The notes under the pieces were generated by a model. It worked only from the letters and a program-made list of their open reading frames with translations. It did not search any database and had not been told where the DNA came from. 49,897 nt of DNA from Pseudonocardia sp. (lineage in GTDB: Bacteria > Actinomycetota > Actinomycetes > Mycobacteriales > Pseudonocardiaceae): NCBI RefSeq assembly GCF_029263155.1, contig NZ_JAJCYB010000121.1:1-49897 (forward strand), in the 5' to 3' direction. Below, piece after piece: positions 25,615 through 34,244 of the stretch (the stretch's first letter is position 1; the number at the start of each line of letters is the position of its first letter). The position numbers and the translations under genes were made by a program.

Positions 25615-26241
25615 ATGAGCATGTTCCGACTCGACGCCAGCATCCGCACCGAGGGCTCCGTCAGCCGCGAGGTCGCCGACACGGTGCAGCGCCACTACAC
25701 CGAGCAGCACCCGAACGCCACCGTCACCCGCCGCGACCTGGTGGCCGACCCGCTGCCGGGCCTCTGGCCGGTGGCGGCCGGCGCCGGGTTCGTCCCGGAG
25801 GAGCAGCGCACCGACGAGCAGCGGGCGGCGCTCGCCGTCACCGCCGGGCTCGCCGACGAGGTGCTCCGGGCCGACGTCGTCGTCGTCGCCACCCCGCTGT
25901 ACAACTTCGGCGTCCCGTCCCACCTGAAGGCCTGGATCGACCTGCTGATCACCGACCCGCGGTTCGGCCCGGGGACCTCCCCGCTGGCGGGGCGCCCGGT
26001 CACGCTCGTCGTCGCCCGCGGCGGCGGGTACGGCGCGGGCACCCCGCGCGAGGGCTGGGACCACGCCACCCCCTACCTGCGGCGCATCCTGGCCGACGTC
26101 TGGGGGGCCGACCTCACGGTGGTGGAGGCCGAGCTCACGCTGGCCCCGGTGACCCCGGCGATGGCCGAGCTGGTGCCGCTGGCCGAGGCGTCGCGGGCGC
26201 AGGCGCACGAGCACGCCGCGGCTGCGGGCAAGGCCGCCTGA
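25615..26241 (+). CDS. FMN-dependent NADH-azoreductase-like flavodoxin-fold protein
   Basis: A 208-residue protein with a flavodoxin-like fold: FRLDASIRTEGSVSR at the N-terminus is the FMN phosphate loop, VVVATPLYNFGVPSHLKAWID near residue 91 is the AzoR flavin/substrate motif, and ARGGGYGAG near 133 contacts the flavin. Members reduce quinones and azo dyes by two electrons with NADH. GAGGAGAT before the ATG at 25615 fixes the start. The MarR gene opposite may induce it on electrophile or quinone stress. Confidence 0.82.
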   Translation: MSMFRLDASIRTEGSVSREVADTVQRHYTEQHPNATVTRRDLVADPLPGLWPVAAGAGFVPEEQRTDEQRAALAVTAGLADEVLRADVVVVATPLYNFGVPSHLKAWIDLLITDPRFGPGTSPLAGRPVTLVVARGGGYGAGTPREGWDHATPYLRRILADVWGADLTVVEAELTLAPVTPAMAELVPLAEASRAQAHEHAAAAGKAA

Positions 26242-26264
26242 CGCCGCGCGCCCGCCCGTACGCA

Positions 26265-26319
26265 TTGCAGCAAAGCCACCTTGCCGCAATCAGGCTGCAG
26301 CAAAGCCACCTTGCTGCAA
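26265..26319. repeat. Family A repeat copy 3, arms in direct orientation
   Basis: Two 25-base units (26265-26289 and 26295-26319) share GCAGCAAAGCCACCTTGC. Unlike copies 1 and 2 they are in direct, not inverted, orientation; each unit is itself nearly palindromic. One arm seems to have been flipped or converted. It lies just past the flavin-reductase stop. Confidence 0.85.
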
Positions 26320-26397
26320 CTCGGTGTGGGGATGGGAAGCGTGCGCGGCGCGGCGGGGTTGTCCGGCGCGGGTCGCCGCCGGGCGGCGGAGCGAGGA

Positions 26398-26600
26398 GTG
26401 CACGCGCACCGGCTGGACGATCCCGTGCGGGCGTCGCTGACCGGGCCGCACCGCCGGACGTCTCGCCGTGGACCGCGCTCCCGCGCATCGCGGGCGCCTG
26501 GCGTGACCTCGCGGCCCTCGCCGGGCCGGGGTCGACGACGCTGGTGGCCGGCGCGTCCCGCCCGGGGCCTCGCCCACTCGTCCGGCCGGGCCGTCGGGAT
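26398..26600 (+). pseudogene. Decayed GNAT acetyltransferase fragment
   Basis: A GTG start at 26398 opens a frame with LDDPVRASLTGPH, the N-terminal pattern of a group of GNAT proteins in actinomycetes. After GPH the expected continuation appears in another frame as PPDVSPWTAL...AWRDLAALAGPGSTTLVAG. About 12-15 residues between the two pieces are missing, and the catalytic acetyl-CoA-binding half is absent. This is a deletion-and-frameshift remnant ending against the 3' end of icmF. The match is from memory of the family. It explains most of the otherwise gene-free 26320-26603. Confidence 0.55.
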
Positions 26601-26603
26601 CAC

Positions 26604-29600
26604 TCACATGTTGCGGCGGTACTGGCCGCCCACCTCGAAGAACGCCTCGGTGAGCTGGCCCAGCGAGCAGACGCGGGCCGCGCGCATGAGCTCGTCGAAC
26701 ACGTTGCCCTCGCCCGTGGCCACGTCCTGCAGCCGGCGGATCGCCTCGCTCGCCTCGGTCGCGTGCCGGCCCTGGAAGTCGGCGAGCCGCTTGAGCTGGC
26801 TCTCCTTCTCCGCCTCGGTGGCGCGCATCAGCTCGATCTCCACCGGGCCGGCGTCGGGGTCGTCGGGCTTGAGGAAGGTGTTGACGCCGACCAGGGGCAG
26901 CGTGCCGTCGTGCTTGCGGTGCTCGTAGAGCATCGACTCGTCCTGGATGCGACCGCGCTGGTACCCGGTCTCCATCGCGCCGAGCACGCCGCCGCGCTCG
27001 GAGATCCGGTCGAACTCGGCCAGGACGGCCTCCTCGACGAGGTCGGTGAGCTCGTCGACGACGTGCGAGCCCTGCAGCGGGTTCTCGTTGAGCGAGAGGC
27101 CCCACTCCTTGTTGATGATCATCTGGATGGCCATCGCGCGCCGCACCGACTCCTCGGTGGGGGTGGTGACCGCCTCGTCGTAGGCGTTGGTGTGCAACGA
27201 GTTCGCATTGTCGTAGAGCGCGCACAGGGCCTGCAGGGTGGTGCGGATGTCGTTGAAGTTCATCTCCTGCGCGTGCAGCGAGCGCCCGGAGGTCTGCACG
27301 TGGTACTTGAGCTTCTGGCTGCGCTCGCTCGCCCCGTACTTCTCCCGCATCGCCACGGCCCAGATCCGGCGCGCGACCCGCCCGATCACCGTGTACTCCG
27401 CGTCCATCCCGTTGGAGAAGAAGAACGACAGGTTGTGGGCGAAGTCGTCGATCGACATGCCGCGGGCGAGGTAGCTCTCGACGAAGGTGAACCCGTTGGA
27501 CAGCGTGAACGCGAGCTGGCTGATCGGGTTGGCCCCGGCCTCGGCGATGTGGTAGCCGGAGATCGAGACCGAGTAGAAGTTGCGCACCTTGTGCTCGATG
27601 AACCAGGCCTGGATGTCGGCCATCATCCGCAGGGAGAACTCGGTGGAGAAGATGCAGGTGTTCTGGCCCTGGTCCTCCTTGAGGATGTCGGCCTGCACCG
27701 TGCCGCGGACGTTGGCGAGTGTGAACGCGGTGAGCTCCTCGCGCTCGGCCTCGTCGGGCTCGCGGCCCTCCTCCTCGCGGAACCGCTCCAGCGTCTGGTC
27801 GATCGCGGTGTTGAGGTAGAAGGCCAGGATCGTCGGCGCCGGGCCGTTGATCGTCATCGACACCGAGGTGGTCGGCGAGGTGAGGTCGAACCCGCCGTAG
27901 AGGACCTTCATGTCCTCGAGCGTGGCGATCGAGACGCCGGAGGTGCCGACCTTGCCGTAGACGTCGGGACGGGTGTCGGGGTCGCGCCCGTAGAGGGTGA
28001 CGGAGTCGAACGCGGTGGACAGCCGCTTGGCGTCGGAGTCGTCGGAGAGGATCTTGAAGCGGCGGTTGGTGCGGAACGCGTCGCCCTCGCCGGCGAACAT
28101 CCGGGCGGGGTCCTCGCCCTCGCGCTTGAACGGGAACACCCCGGCGGTGAACGGGAAGCGCCCGGGCAGGTTCTCCCGGCGCAGGAAGCGCAGCAGGTCG
28201 GCGTCCTCGGTGACGCTCGGCAGCGCCACCCGGCGCACCTTCGAGCCCGAGAGCGTCTCGCGGGTGAGCTGGGTGCGCAGCTCCTTGTCGCGGATCTTCA
28301 CGACCATCTCGTCGCCCGAGTAGTCCTCGACGACCTGGGGCCACGTGTCGAGCAGCTCCGCGGCGTCGGCGGGCAGGGCCTTCTCGGCCTTGGCCAGCTC
28401 GGCGTCGACGGCCTCGCCGACCAGCTCGCGCGCGGTGCGCAGGTGCTGGCGGACGCGTGCGGCGTCGACGGCCTTCTCGGTGTCGGCGTGGTAGCCGCGC
28501 ACGGTCTCGGCGATCTCGGAGAGGTAGCGGGTGCGCTGCGGGGGGATCACCGCGGCGTACTCCGAGGAGGTCTTGCGGTCGGTGTGCGGCAGGCGGCCCT
28601 CGCCCGCGGTGAGCCCGTTGTCGACGAGCAGCTCGACGAGGTGCTGGTAGAGCGCGGTGACGCCGTCGTCGTTGAAGGTGGCGGCGCTGGTGCCGTAGAC
28701 CGGCATGTCCTCCCACGTGCTGCCGAACGCCTCGCGGTTGCGCACGAGCTGGCGGCCGACGTCGCGGCGGGCGTCCTCGGCGCCGCGGCGCTCGAACTTG
28801 TTGATCGCGACGGCGTCGGCGAAGTCCAGCATGTCGATCTTCTCCAGCTGCGACGCCGCGCCGAACTCGGGCGTCATCACGTACAGCGAGCGGTCGACGA
28901 GCCCGGCGATGCCGGCGTCGCCCTGGCCGATCCCCGGCGTCTCGACGATCACCAGGTCGAACTCGGCCGCACGCAGCACCGCGATGGCGTCGGTGAGGTG
29001 CTCGGGCAGGCTCGCGTCGGCCCCCCGCGTCGCCATCGAACGGAAGAACACCTGCTCGCCGGCCAGGGAGTTCATCCGGATCCGGTCGCCGAGCAGCGCG
29101 CCGCCCCCCTTGCGCCGGGTCGGGTCGACGGCGAGCACGGCGATGCGGAGCTTGTCCTCCTGGTCGAGGCGGAAGCGGCGCACGATCTCGTCGGTGAGGC
29201 TGGACTTGCCCGAGCCGCCGGTGCCGGTGATCCCCAGCACGGGGACGGGACGGCGGGGCTCCAGGTCGAGGTCGGCGGGGAGCTTCCCGGCCTCGGCGAG
29301 GGTGAGCACGCGGGCGAGCGTGGTGTGGTCGCCGGTGCGCAGGCCGTCGAGGGACGTCGGGGGCTGCGCGGCGAGATCGACGTCGCACTCGCGGATCATC
29401 AGGTTGATCATGCCGGGGAGGCCGAGCTGCTGGCCGTCCTCGGGGGAGAAGATGCGCGCCACCCCGCGGCCGTTCAGCAGCTCGATCTCGGCCGGGACGA
29501 TGACGCCGCCGCCACCGCCGTAGACCCTGACGTGGCCGGCGCCGCGCTCGCGCAGCAGCTCCACGAGGTAGGAGAAGTACTCGACGTGCCCGCCCTGGTA

Positions 29601-29822
29601 GGAGCTGATGGCGATGCCGTGCGCGTCCTCCTGGATGGCGGCGGCCACGACCTCGTCGACCGAGCGGTTGTGTCCCAGGTGGACCACCTCGGCGCCCTGG
29701 CGCTGCAGGATCCGCCGCATGATGTTGATCGCGGCGTCGTGCCCGTCGAACAGGCTCGCCGCCGTGACGAACCGGACCGGGTGGGTGGGCACGTGCAGGT
29801 CGCTCGCCTGGGTGTTCGTCAC
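26604..29822 (-). CDS. icmF: Fused isobutyryl-CoA mutase (IcmF)
   Basis: This 1072-residue protein combines three parts: a B12-binding domain at residues 15-145 (DGHD at 26-29, SSYQGGH, GGGGGV), a MeaB-type GTPase chaperone (Walker A GTGGSGKSS at 200-208, NKFERRG further on) and a C-terminal acyl-CoA mutase barrel. It interconverts isobutyryl-CoA and n-butyryl-CoA (some members pivalyl/isovaleryl-CoA) using adenosylcobalamin. The mutase part contains TSPTTSVSMTINGPAP. The GTG at 29822 has GAGAGG 8 bases upstream. Length is normal. Its promoter region has two palindromes. Confidence 0.93.
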   Translation of the reverse strand: MTNTQASDLHVPTHPVRFVTAASLFDGHDAAINIMRRILQRQGAEVVHLGHNRSVDEVVAAAIQEDAHGIAISSYQGGHVEYFSYLVELLRERGAGHVRVYGGGGGVIVPAEIELLNGRGVARIFSPEDGQQLGLPGMINLMIRECDVDLAAQPPTSLDGLRTGDHTTLARVLTLAEAGKLPADLDLEPRRPVPVLGITGTGGSGKSSLTDEIVRRFRLDQEDKLRIAVLAVDPTRRKGGGALLGDRIRMNSLAGEQVFFRSMATRGADASLPEHLTDAIAVLRAAEFDLVIVETPGIGQGDAGIAGLVDRSLYVMTPEFGAASQLEKIDMLDFADAVAINKFERRGAEDARRDVGRQLVRNREAFGSTWEDMPVYGTSAATFNDDGVTALYQHLVELLVDNGLTAGEGRLPHTDRKTSSEYAAVIPPQRTRYLSEIAETVRGYHADTEKAVDAARVRQHLRTARELVGEAVDAELAKAEKALPADAAELLDTWPQVVEDYSGDEMVVKIRDKELRTQLTRETLSGSKVRRVALPSVTEDADLLRFLRRENLPGRFPFTAGVFPFKREGEDPARMFAGEGDAFRTNRRFKILSDDSDAKRLSTAFDSVTLYGRDPDTRPDVYGKVGTSGVSIATLEDMKVLYGGFDLTSPTTSVSMTINGPAPTILAFYLNTAIDQTLERFREEEGREPDEAEREELTAFTLANVRGTVQADILKEDQGQNTCIFSTEFSLRMMADIQAWFIEHKVRNFYSVSISGYHIAEAGANPISQLAFTLSNGFTFVESYLARGMSIDDFAHNLSFFFSNGMDAEYTVIGRVARRIWAVAMREKYGASERSQKLKYHVQTSGRSLHAQEMNFNDIRTTLQALCALYDNANSLHTNAYDEAVTTPTEESVRRAMAIQMIINKEWGLSLNENPLQGSHVVDELTDLVEEAVLAEFDRISERGGVLGAMETGYQRGRIQDESMLYEHRKHDGTLPLVGVNTFLKPDDPDAGPVEIELMRATEAEKESQLKRLADFQGRHATEASEAIRRLQDVATGEGNVFDELMRAARVCSLGQLTEAFFEVGGQYRRNM

Positions 29823-29847
29823 TGGACGTCCTCTCGCCGGGAGCCTC

Positions 29848-29901
29848 CGGTGTTCGGGCGAACACCGTCCGACGGATTTAGTTTGACATCCGAGTATCGG
29901 A
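29848..29901 (-). promoter_or_regulatory. Two palindromic operators upstream of icmF
   Basis: CGGTGTTCG-GG-CGAACACCG (29848-29867) is a perfect 9-bp inverted repeat, 25 bases before the icmF start. TCCGA-GTA-TCGGA (29889-29901) is a second. A regulator gene is not adjacent, so the cognate protein is unknown. The palindromes are read directly; their role is inference. Confidence 0.55.
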
Positions 29902-29944
29902 CGTACAAGTGAAGCGGGAGTGATGTGGACCGCCGTGCGGCGAC

Positions 29945-30181
29945 CTACGCGACCCGCTCCGGGTCCCGCTCCCGTTCCCGCGGATCGGCCACCGCAGGCG
30001 AGACCCGCCCGCCGACGGCCTCCAGGAGCGCGCCGAGCACGACCAGGACGAGCCCGGCGGAGGCGATCGACGCCGCCGCGACGTCCGGCGCGATCAGCAC
30101 GAGGACGAAGGCGACACCGGGCCACCACGCCAGTGCGCGCACGGGCGCGGGGACGGTCCAGTCGGGTGAATCCGGCGCCAT
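29945..30181 (-). CDS. Small two-helix membrane protein
   Basis: A 78-residue protein: WTVPAPVRALAWW leads into two hydrophobic helices (about residues 17-33 and 37-54), then a charged tail ending RERERDPERVA. The start is the ATG at 30181. It resembles small actinobacterial membrane proteins without assigned function. It ends 44 bases before the icmF control palindromes and is divergent from the mycothiol-dependent enzyme gene. Confidence 0.5.
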   Translation of the reverse strand: MAPDSPDWTVPAPVRALAWWPGVAFVLVLIAPDVAAASIASAGLVLVVLGALLEAVGGRVSPAVADPRERERDPERVA

Positions 30182-30232
30182 GCCGGTGCGGTACCCGAGG
30201 AGCGTGCATCCATGCGTCGCTACCGTTCGCCC

Positions 30233-30970
30233 ATGGACCACTCCGCCGCCCTGCTGCGGGAGAACGACCGCCTCGTCACGCTCATCCGGGACGCGCCGTC
30301 CGACACCCCGGTGCCCACCTGCCCGGGTTGGACGCTGCGGAACCTGGTCACCCACGTCGGTCGGGGCGACCGCTGGGCCGCCACGATCGCTCGCGAGCGC
30401 TCGACCGGGCCCGTCGACATCCGCACCGTCGCGGACGGCAAGCCGCCCGCGGACGCGGCGCAGTGGCTGGCCGACGGCGCGCGGCTGCTGCTCGACGGCG
30501 TCGCGTCGGCGGGGCCGGACACGCCGGTGTGGACCTTCACCGGCCCGCAGCCCGCCTCCTGGTGGATCAGGCGGCGGCTGCACGAGTGTGCCGTGCACCG
30601 CGCCGACACCGCACTCGCGCTCGGCGAGCCCTACACGCCCGAGCCCGAGCAGGCCGCCGACGGCGTCTCCGAGTGGCTGACGCTCCTGGCCGCCCGCCCC
30701 GCCGCGGCCGGACCGCCGCCGCTCGAGGACGGGAGCACCCTGCACCTGCACGCCACCGACGACGGGCTCGGCGAGGCGGGGGAGTGGATGATCCGCACGG
30801 CGGACGGGCGGGTGTCCTGGGAGCACGGCCACGCCAAGGGCACCACGGCGGTCCGCGGCCCGGCCACCGACCTGCTGCTCGCCCTCACCCGCCGCATCCC
30901 GGCCGACCGGGTGCAGGTGCTCGGCGACGCGTCGGCGTTCGACACCTGGCTGGACCGCACCGGCTTCTAG
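30233..30970 (+). CDS. Maleylpyruvate isomerase-family mycothiol-dependent enzyme
   Basis: This 245-residue protein has a DinB-like four-helix N-terminal domain (MDMPI-N): VPTCPGWTLRNLVTHVG near residue 24, then WWIRRRLHECAVHRAD near 108, whose histidines and Glu/Asp are the likely metal ligands. A smaller C-terminal SCP-like domain (from about 165) contains DGRVSWEHGHAKG. Family members use mycothiol as cofactor in ring-cleavage product isomerisation, or are thiol transferases. The ATG at 30233 is preferred to 30212. The actual substrate is unknown. Confidence 0.82.
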   Translation: MDHSAALLRENDRLVTLIRDAPSDTPVPTCPGWTLRNLVTHVGRGDRWAATIARERSTGPVDIRTVADGKPPADAAQWLADGARLLLDGVASAGPDTPVWTFTGPQPASWWIRRRLHECAVHRADTALALGEPYTPEPEQAADGVSEWLTLLAARPAAAGPPPLEDGSTLHLHATDDGLGEAGEWMIRTADGRVSWEHGHAKGTTAVRGPATDLLLALTRRIPADRVQVLGDASAFDTWLDRTGF

Positions 30971-30988
30971 CCCAACAGCTCGCCGGAT

Positions 30989-31053
30989 CCGCACTTCGGA
31001 GCCGTACTGCTGTTGTGGCGTCGCGGAAACAGCGCTGTGGCTCCGGAGTGCGG
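30989..31053. repeat. Imperfect inverted repeat, family B copy 2
   Basis: Arms at 30989-31012 and 31030-31053 share the CCGCACTTCGGAGCC core with copy 1 at 7364-7428 and pair with few mismatches. It lies between two convergent genes, as expected of a two-way terminator. Confidence 0.78.
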
Positions 31054-31067
31054 TCAGAGGATCGGGT

Positions 31068-31571
31068 TCAGTGCAGGTCGTCGGGGAGCAGGTCCATCAG
31101 CAGGCCGTCGTGCCAGCTGCCGTCGAGCCGTCGCTCGTAGCTGCGCATGATCCCGACCGGCCGGAACCCGACGCGGGTGTAGCTGCGGATCGCGCGCTCG
31201 TTGTGGGCGGCGGGGTCGATGACGATGCGATGGTGGCCGCGCGCGTCGAACAGGTGCCGGGCCATCGTCCGCATCGCGTCGGCGCCCAGGCCCTGGCCGT
31301 GCGCGTCGGGGTGCAGGGCCAGGTCGATGCCGGCGTGGCGGTGGTCGGCGTCGTCCTCCTCGTAGTAGATGATCAGGCCGACGACCTCGCCGTGCAGCTC
31401 CACCGCGTAGCCCTGCGGGCCGAGCAGTTCGCGGCGCACGCGCTCGAGGTCGTAGCCGCCCCACCACTTGGCCACCTCGGGTTGGGAGAGGATGTCCAGG
31501 AACGCGGGGACGTGGGCCGCGGTGGTGGGCCGCAGCACGACGGTCTGCCCGGCGATGGCCGACGGGGTCAC
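31068..31571 (-). CDS. GNAT-family N-acetyltransferase (AAC(6')/RimJ-like)
   Basis: A 167-residue GNAT protein with ILSQPEVAKWWGGYD near residue 27 (typical of AAC(6')-Ib-like proteins), an acetyl-CoA loop HPDAHGQGLGADA near 87, and SYTRVGFRPVG near 130. It transfers acetyl from acetyl-CoA to an amine. An aminoglycoside or a siderophore-like amine is possible, but the substrate cannot be told. It begins with a GTG overlapping the phosphatase stop (GTGA), so it is coupled to phoD-like translation. Confidence 0.8.
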   Translation of the reverse strand: MTPSAIAGQTVVLRPTTAAHVPAFLDILSQPEVAKWWGGYDLERVRRELLGPQGYAVELHGEVVGLIIYYEEDDADHRHAGIDLALHPDAHGQGLGADAMRTMARHLFDARGHHRIVIDPAAHNERAIRSYTRVGFRPVGIMRSYERRLDGSWHDGLLMDLLPDDLH

Positions 31572-33220
31572 GGGACAACCTCCACGGGAGCGGGTGCGGT
31601 CAGGTCCAGGCGCGCGCGCCCGGCGAGCGAGGCGGCCGAGACGGGCTGCTCGAACAGCACCTGCGCGTGCCGCCCGTCGATCTCCAGCGTCGCGATGGTG
31701 TTGCCGAAGAACGGTCCGGCGAGCCGTTCCCAGTCGACGGCCTTGGGTGGCGCCCCGGCCCGTACCGACCAGCTCTCGGTGAGCCGGCGCATGGCCCGCG
31801 ACCAGCCGAGCCGGAACCCGGGTTTCACGAACCAGTCGACCTTGTTGTGCACGGGCGAGCAGGTGAGCTGGTGGACCGCGGCCGGGGGCTGCGTGCGGTC
31901 CCCCCGACCGGGCCCGAGGTCGGCGCGCGCCGCGTAGCTGTGGTGGACGTCGCCGGAGAGCACGTTCACCGACGCCACGCCGCTGCGGGCGGCCCGATCG
32001 ATCATGGCGGTGAGCCGGTCGAACGACTCGCGGAACGCGGCCCAGTGCTCCAGGTCGGCGGCCTGGCGGATCGCCTCGCCGAGCCGACCGCGCCATCCGG
32101 GCCGGGCCGCCGCGATCTCGTTGACGGTCTCCAGCTCGCCGATCGCGTGCGGCATCAGCCAGGGCAGCGACGTGCCCAGCACGAGGTGGTCGACCTCGCC
32201 CGGGGCGTGCACGGCGGCCTCGATCCAGTCGAACTCGGGGTCGCCGAGCATGAGGTGCTGTCCGTCGTCGAGGATCCGGCCGTTGCGGCAGTCCATCATG
32301 ACGAAGCGGCTGCGGCCCAGGTCCCAGCGGAAGCTGAAGCGCACGCCCTTAGCCCCGTCGGTCTCGGCGTCGGCGCGGTCGGCCATGGCGACCAGCAGCG
32401 GCCAGGTGTCGCCGTCGGCAGCGATCACCTGCTGGTAGTCGGACTCGCCCGCCAGCTCCCCGGGCGGGAGGTTGCCGATGTGCTGGAACACCCAGTACGA
32501 GGCGAGGCCCGCGCGGATGCGGTCGCGCCACCACGTGGTCGCGCGCATCTCGTCGCGCCACGGCTCCGAGGTGTTCCAGTCGTCGCGGACGTCGTGGTCA
32601 TCGAAGATCATCGCGGTGGGGACGGTGGACATCAGCCAGCGGATCTCCGGGTCGGACCAGGAGTCCCGGTAGAGGCCCACGTACTCGGTGAAGTCGACGA
32701 TCTCGTCGTCGGGCCAGTCCGGACGCCGCGCGGAGTTGGCGGCGATGTGGCGCCGGTTCGCGGGCGTCAGCTCGTCGGCGTAGACCTGGTCACCGAGCAG
32801 CAGCAGCGCATCGGGCCACTCCTGCGGCGGCCGGGTCGCCATCCGCGCGGCGTAGGCGTCGAGGGCGTCCACACCCAACTTCGCGGCGAGCTTGCGGTCG
32901 GTCACCTTCGAGTAGCGGCAGGACCCGAAGATGATCCGGTTGTGCTCGTCGCAGCCGGGCCCGCGGGTGCGGATCAGGCTCGGCGGGAACGGGCTCGTCG
33001 GCAGCGGCCAGACCCGCTGGCCGTCGACGTGCACCTCGTAGGGGGTGCGGCTGTCCGGCGGCAGCCCGGTGACGGGCACCAGCGCGAAGTGGTGGCCCGC
33101 GACCTCGAACGTGCGGGTCTCGCAGCCCAGCACGCGGACGGTGGCGGAGCGGTCGGTCTGCACCCAGACCTGCGCGGTGGTCTCGCCGACGTGGCGCAGG
33201 ACGGGTCCGAGTACGAGCAC
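31568..33220 (-). CDS. PhoD-like alkaline phosphatase/phosphodiesterase
   Basis: This 550-residue protein has an N-terminal fibronectin-like domain (about residues 1-90, GPVLRHVGETTAQVWVQT) followed by a PhoD-type calcineurin-like metallophosphatase domain: GSCRYSK near 100, LLLGDQVYAD near 143, and IFDDHDVRDDWN near 211, which carry the metal ligands. There is no Tat signal, unlike classical PhoD, so it is predicted cytoplasmic. It forms an operon with the GNAT gene downstream. Confidence 0.86.
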   Translation of the reverse strand: MLVLGPVLRHVGETTAQVWVQTDRSATVRVLGCETRTFEVAGHHFALVPVTGLPPDSRTPYEVHVDGQRVWPLPTSPFPPSLIRTRGPGCDEHNRIIFGSCRYSKVTDRKLAAKLGVDALDAYAARMATRPPQEWPDALLLLGDQVYADELTPANRRHIAANSARRPDWPDDEIVDFTEYVGLYRDSWSDPEIRWLMSTVPTAMIFDDHDVRDDWNTSEPWRDEMRATTWWRDRIRAGLASYWVFQHIGNLPPGELAGESDYQQVIAADGDTWPLLVAMADRADAETDGAKGVRFSFRWDLGRSRFVMMDCRNGRILDDGQHLMLGDPEFDWIEAAVHAPGEVDHLVLGTSLPWLMPHAIGELETVNEIAAARPGWRGRLGEAIRQAADLEHWAAFRESFDRLTAMIDRAARSGVASVNVLSGDVHHSYAARADLGPGRGDRTQPPAAVHQLTCSPVHNKVDWFVKPGFRLGWSRAMRRLTESWSVRAGAPPKAVDWERLAGPFFGNTIATLEIDGRHAQVLFEQPVSAASLAGRARLDLTAPAPVEVVP

Positions 33221-33229
33221 CCCATCACC

Positions 33230-34186
33230 CTACTGAGCGGGGTTGCCGTCCAGCGCGAGCAGCGCCGCACCGATCATCCCGGCGTCGCCCCGGTGGGTGG
33301 CGGGGACGATGGGCACGGTCGCGCGGGCCTGCGGGGCGTAGGCGAACTCGCGGGCCGCGATGCGTGCGGGCCCGAGCAGGAGCTCGCCGGTCTCGACCAG
33401 CCCGCCCCCGACGGCCACGGCCTCCAGCTCGAAGATGTTGGCCAGCGACGCGATCCCGACCCCGAGCCAGCGGCCGAGCCGCCCGAACAGCACCTCGGCG
33501 ACCGCGTCGCCCTGCGCGGCCGCGGCCGTCACGGTCTGCCCGGTGACCTCGCCGTGCTCCGCCCCGAGTCGCGCGATCAGGCCGGTGGGGTCGTCGTCGG
33601 CGGCCTCGCGGCCCATCCGGGTGAGCGCGGTCCCCGAGGCGTAGGCCTCGAAGCAGCCGTGGTTGCCGCACCCGCACCGCGGGCCGTCCGGGTTGAGGAC
33701 GATGTGGCCGAGCTCCGCACCGCGGCCGGTGGGCCCGCGGTAGATCTGCCCGTCCAGCACGAGACCGCCGCCGATCCCGGTGCCGACGGTGATGAGCACC
33801 AGCTCCCGGTAGCGCCGCTCGCCCAGCCGGGCCTCGGCGAGCGCGGCCACGTTGGCGTCGTTGTCGACCACGGTGGGGAGCCCGGTGGCGGCCTCCAGCT
33901 CCTCGCGCACGGCCCAGTCGCGGTAGGCGTTGTTGGGGGCCCACACCAGCCGGCCCGCGGGCCACTCGACGATCCCGGCCGCGCCGACCCCGATCGCCGC
34001 GACGTCGTCGTGCTCGGCCCGGAGCCGGGCGATGACGTCGAGCAGCACCGCGGTGACGGCGGGTGCGTCGGACTCCTCGGGGGTGGGCTCCACGATCTCG
34101 ACCAGTACGGTGCCGTCGCCGTCGACGACCCCCCCGGCGATCTTGGTGCCGCCGATGTCCAGTCCGATCGCCCGCTGTGTGATCAC
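33230..34186 (-). CDS. ROK-family sugar kinase (glucokinase-like)
   Basis: A 318-residue ROK protein: ATP-phosphate loop GLDIGGTKIAGG at residues 8-19, catalytic NNAYRDW and DNDANVAALAE segments near 97 and 122, and the ROK zinc motif GHIVLNPDGPRCGCGNHGC near 164-182. It lacks a DNA-binding domain, so it is a kinase and not a repressor; glucokinase (polyphosphate- or ATP-dependent) is most likely in actinobacteria. The GTG at 34186 starts just before the phosphate loop. It is divergent from the DoxX-like gene. Confidence 0.88.
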   Translation of the reverse strand: MITQRAIGLDIGGTKIAGGVVDGDGTVLVEIVEPTPEESDAPAVTAVLLDVIARLRAEHDDVAAIGVGAAGIVEWPAGRLVWAPNNAYRDWAVREELEAATGLPTVVDNDANVAALAEARLGERRYRELVLITVGTGIGGGLVLDGQIYRGPTGRGAELGHIVLNPDGPRCGCGNHGCFEAYASGTALTRMGREAADDDPTGLIARLGAEHGEVTGQTVTAAAAQGDAVAEVLFGRLGRWLGVGIASLANIFELEAVAVGGGLVETGELLLGPARIAAREFAYAPQARATVPIVPATHRGDAGMIGAALLALDGNPAQ

Positions 34187-34244
34187 CCGGGAATGATGGC
34201 ACCGGACGGGGTTTCGTCGGCCGCAGGACGGGGAACTGCACGAC

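Noticed and set aside
26265..29912. A 1,200-codon open frame on the + strand opposite icmF
   Set aside because: It is an antisense shadow. The composition is Arg/Val/Gly/His-biased with no recognisable domain, while the opposite strand encodes a full IcmF.
31068..31571. Calling the GNAT protein an aminoglycoside 6'-acetyltransferase resistance gene
   Set aside because: Only general AAC(6')/RimJ-like patterns are visible; a chromosomal gene coupled to a phosphatase gives no support for resistance.
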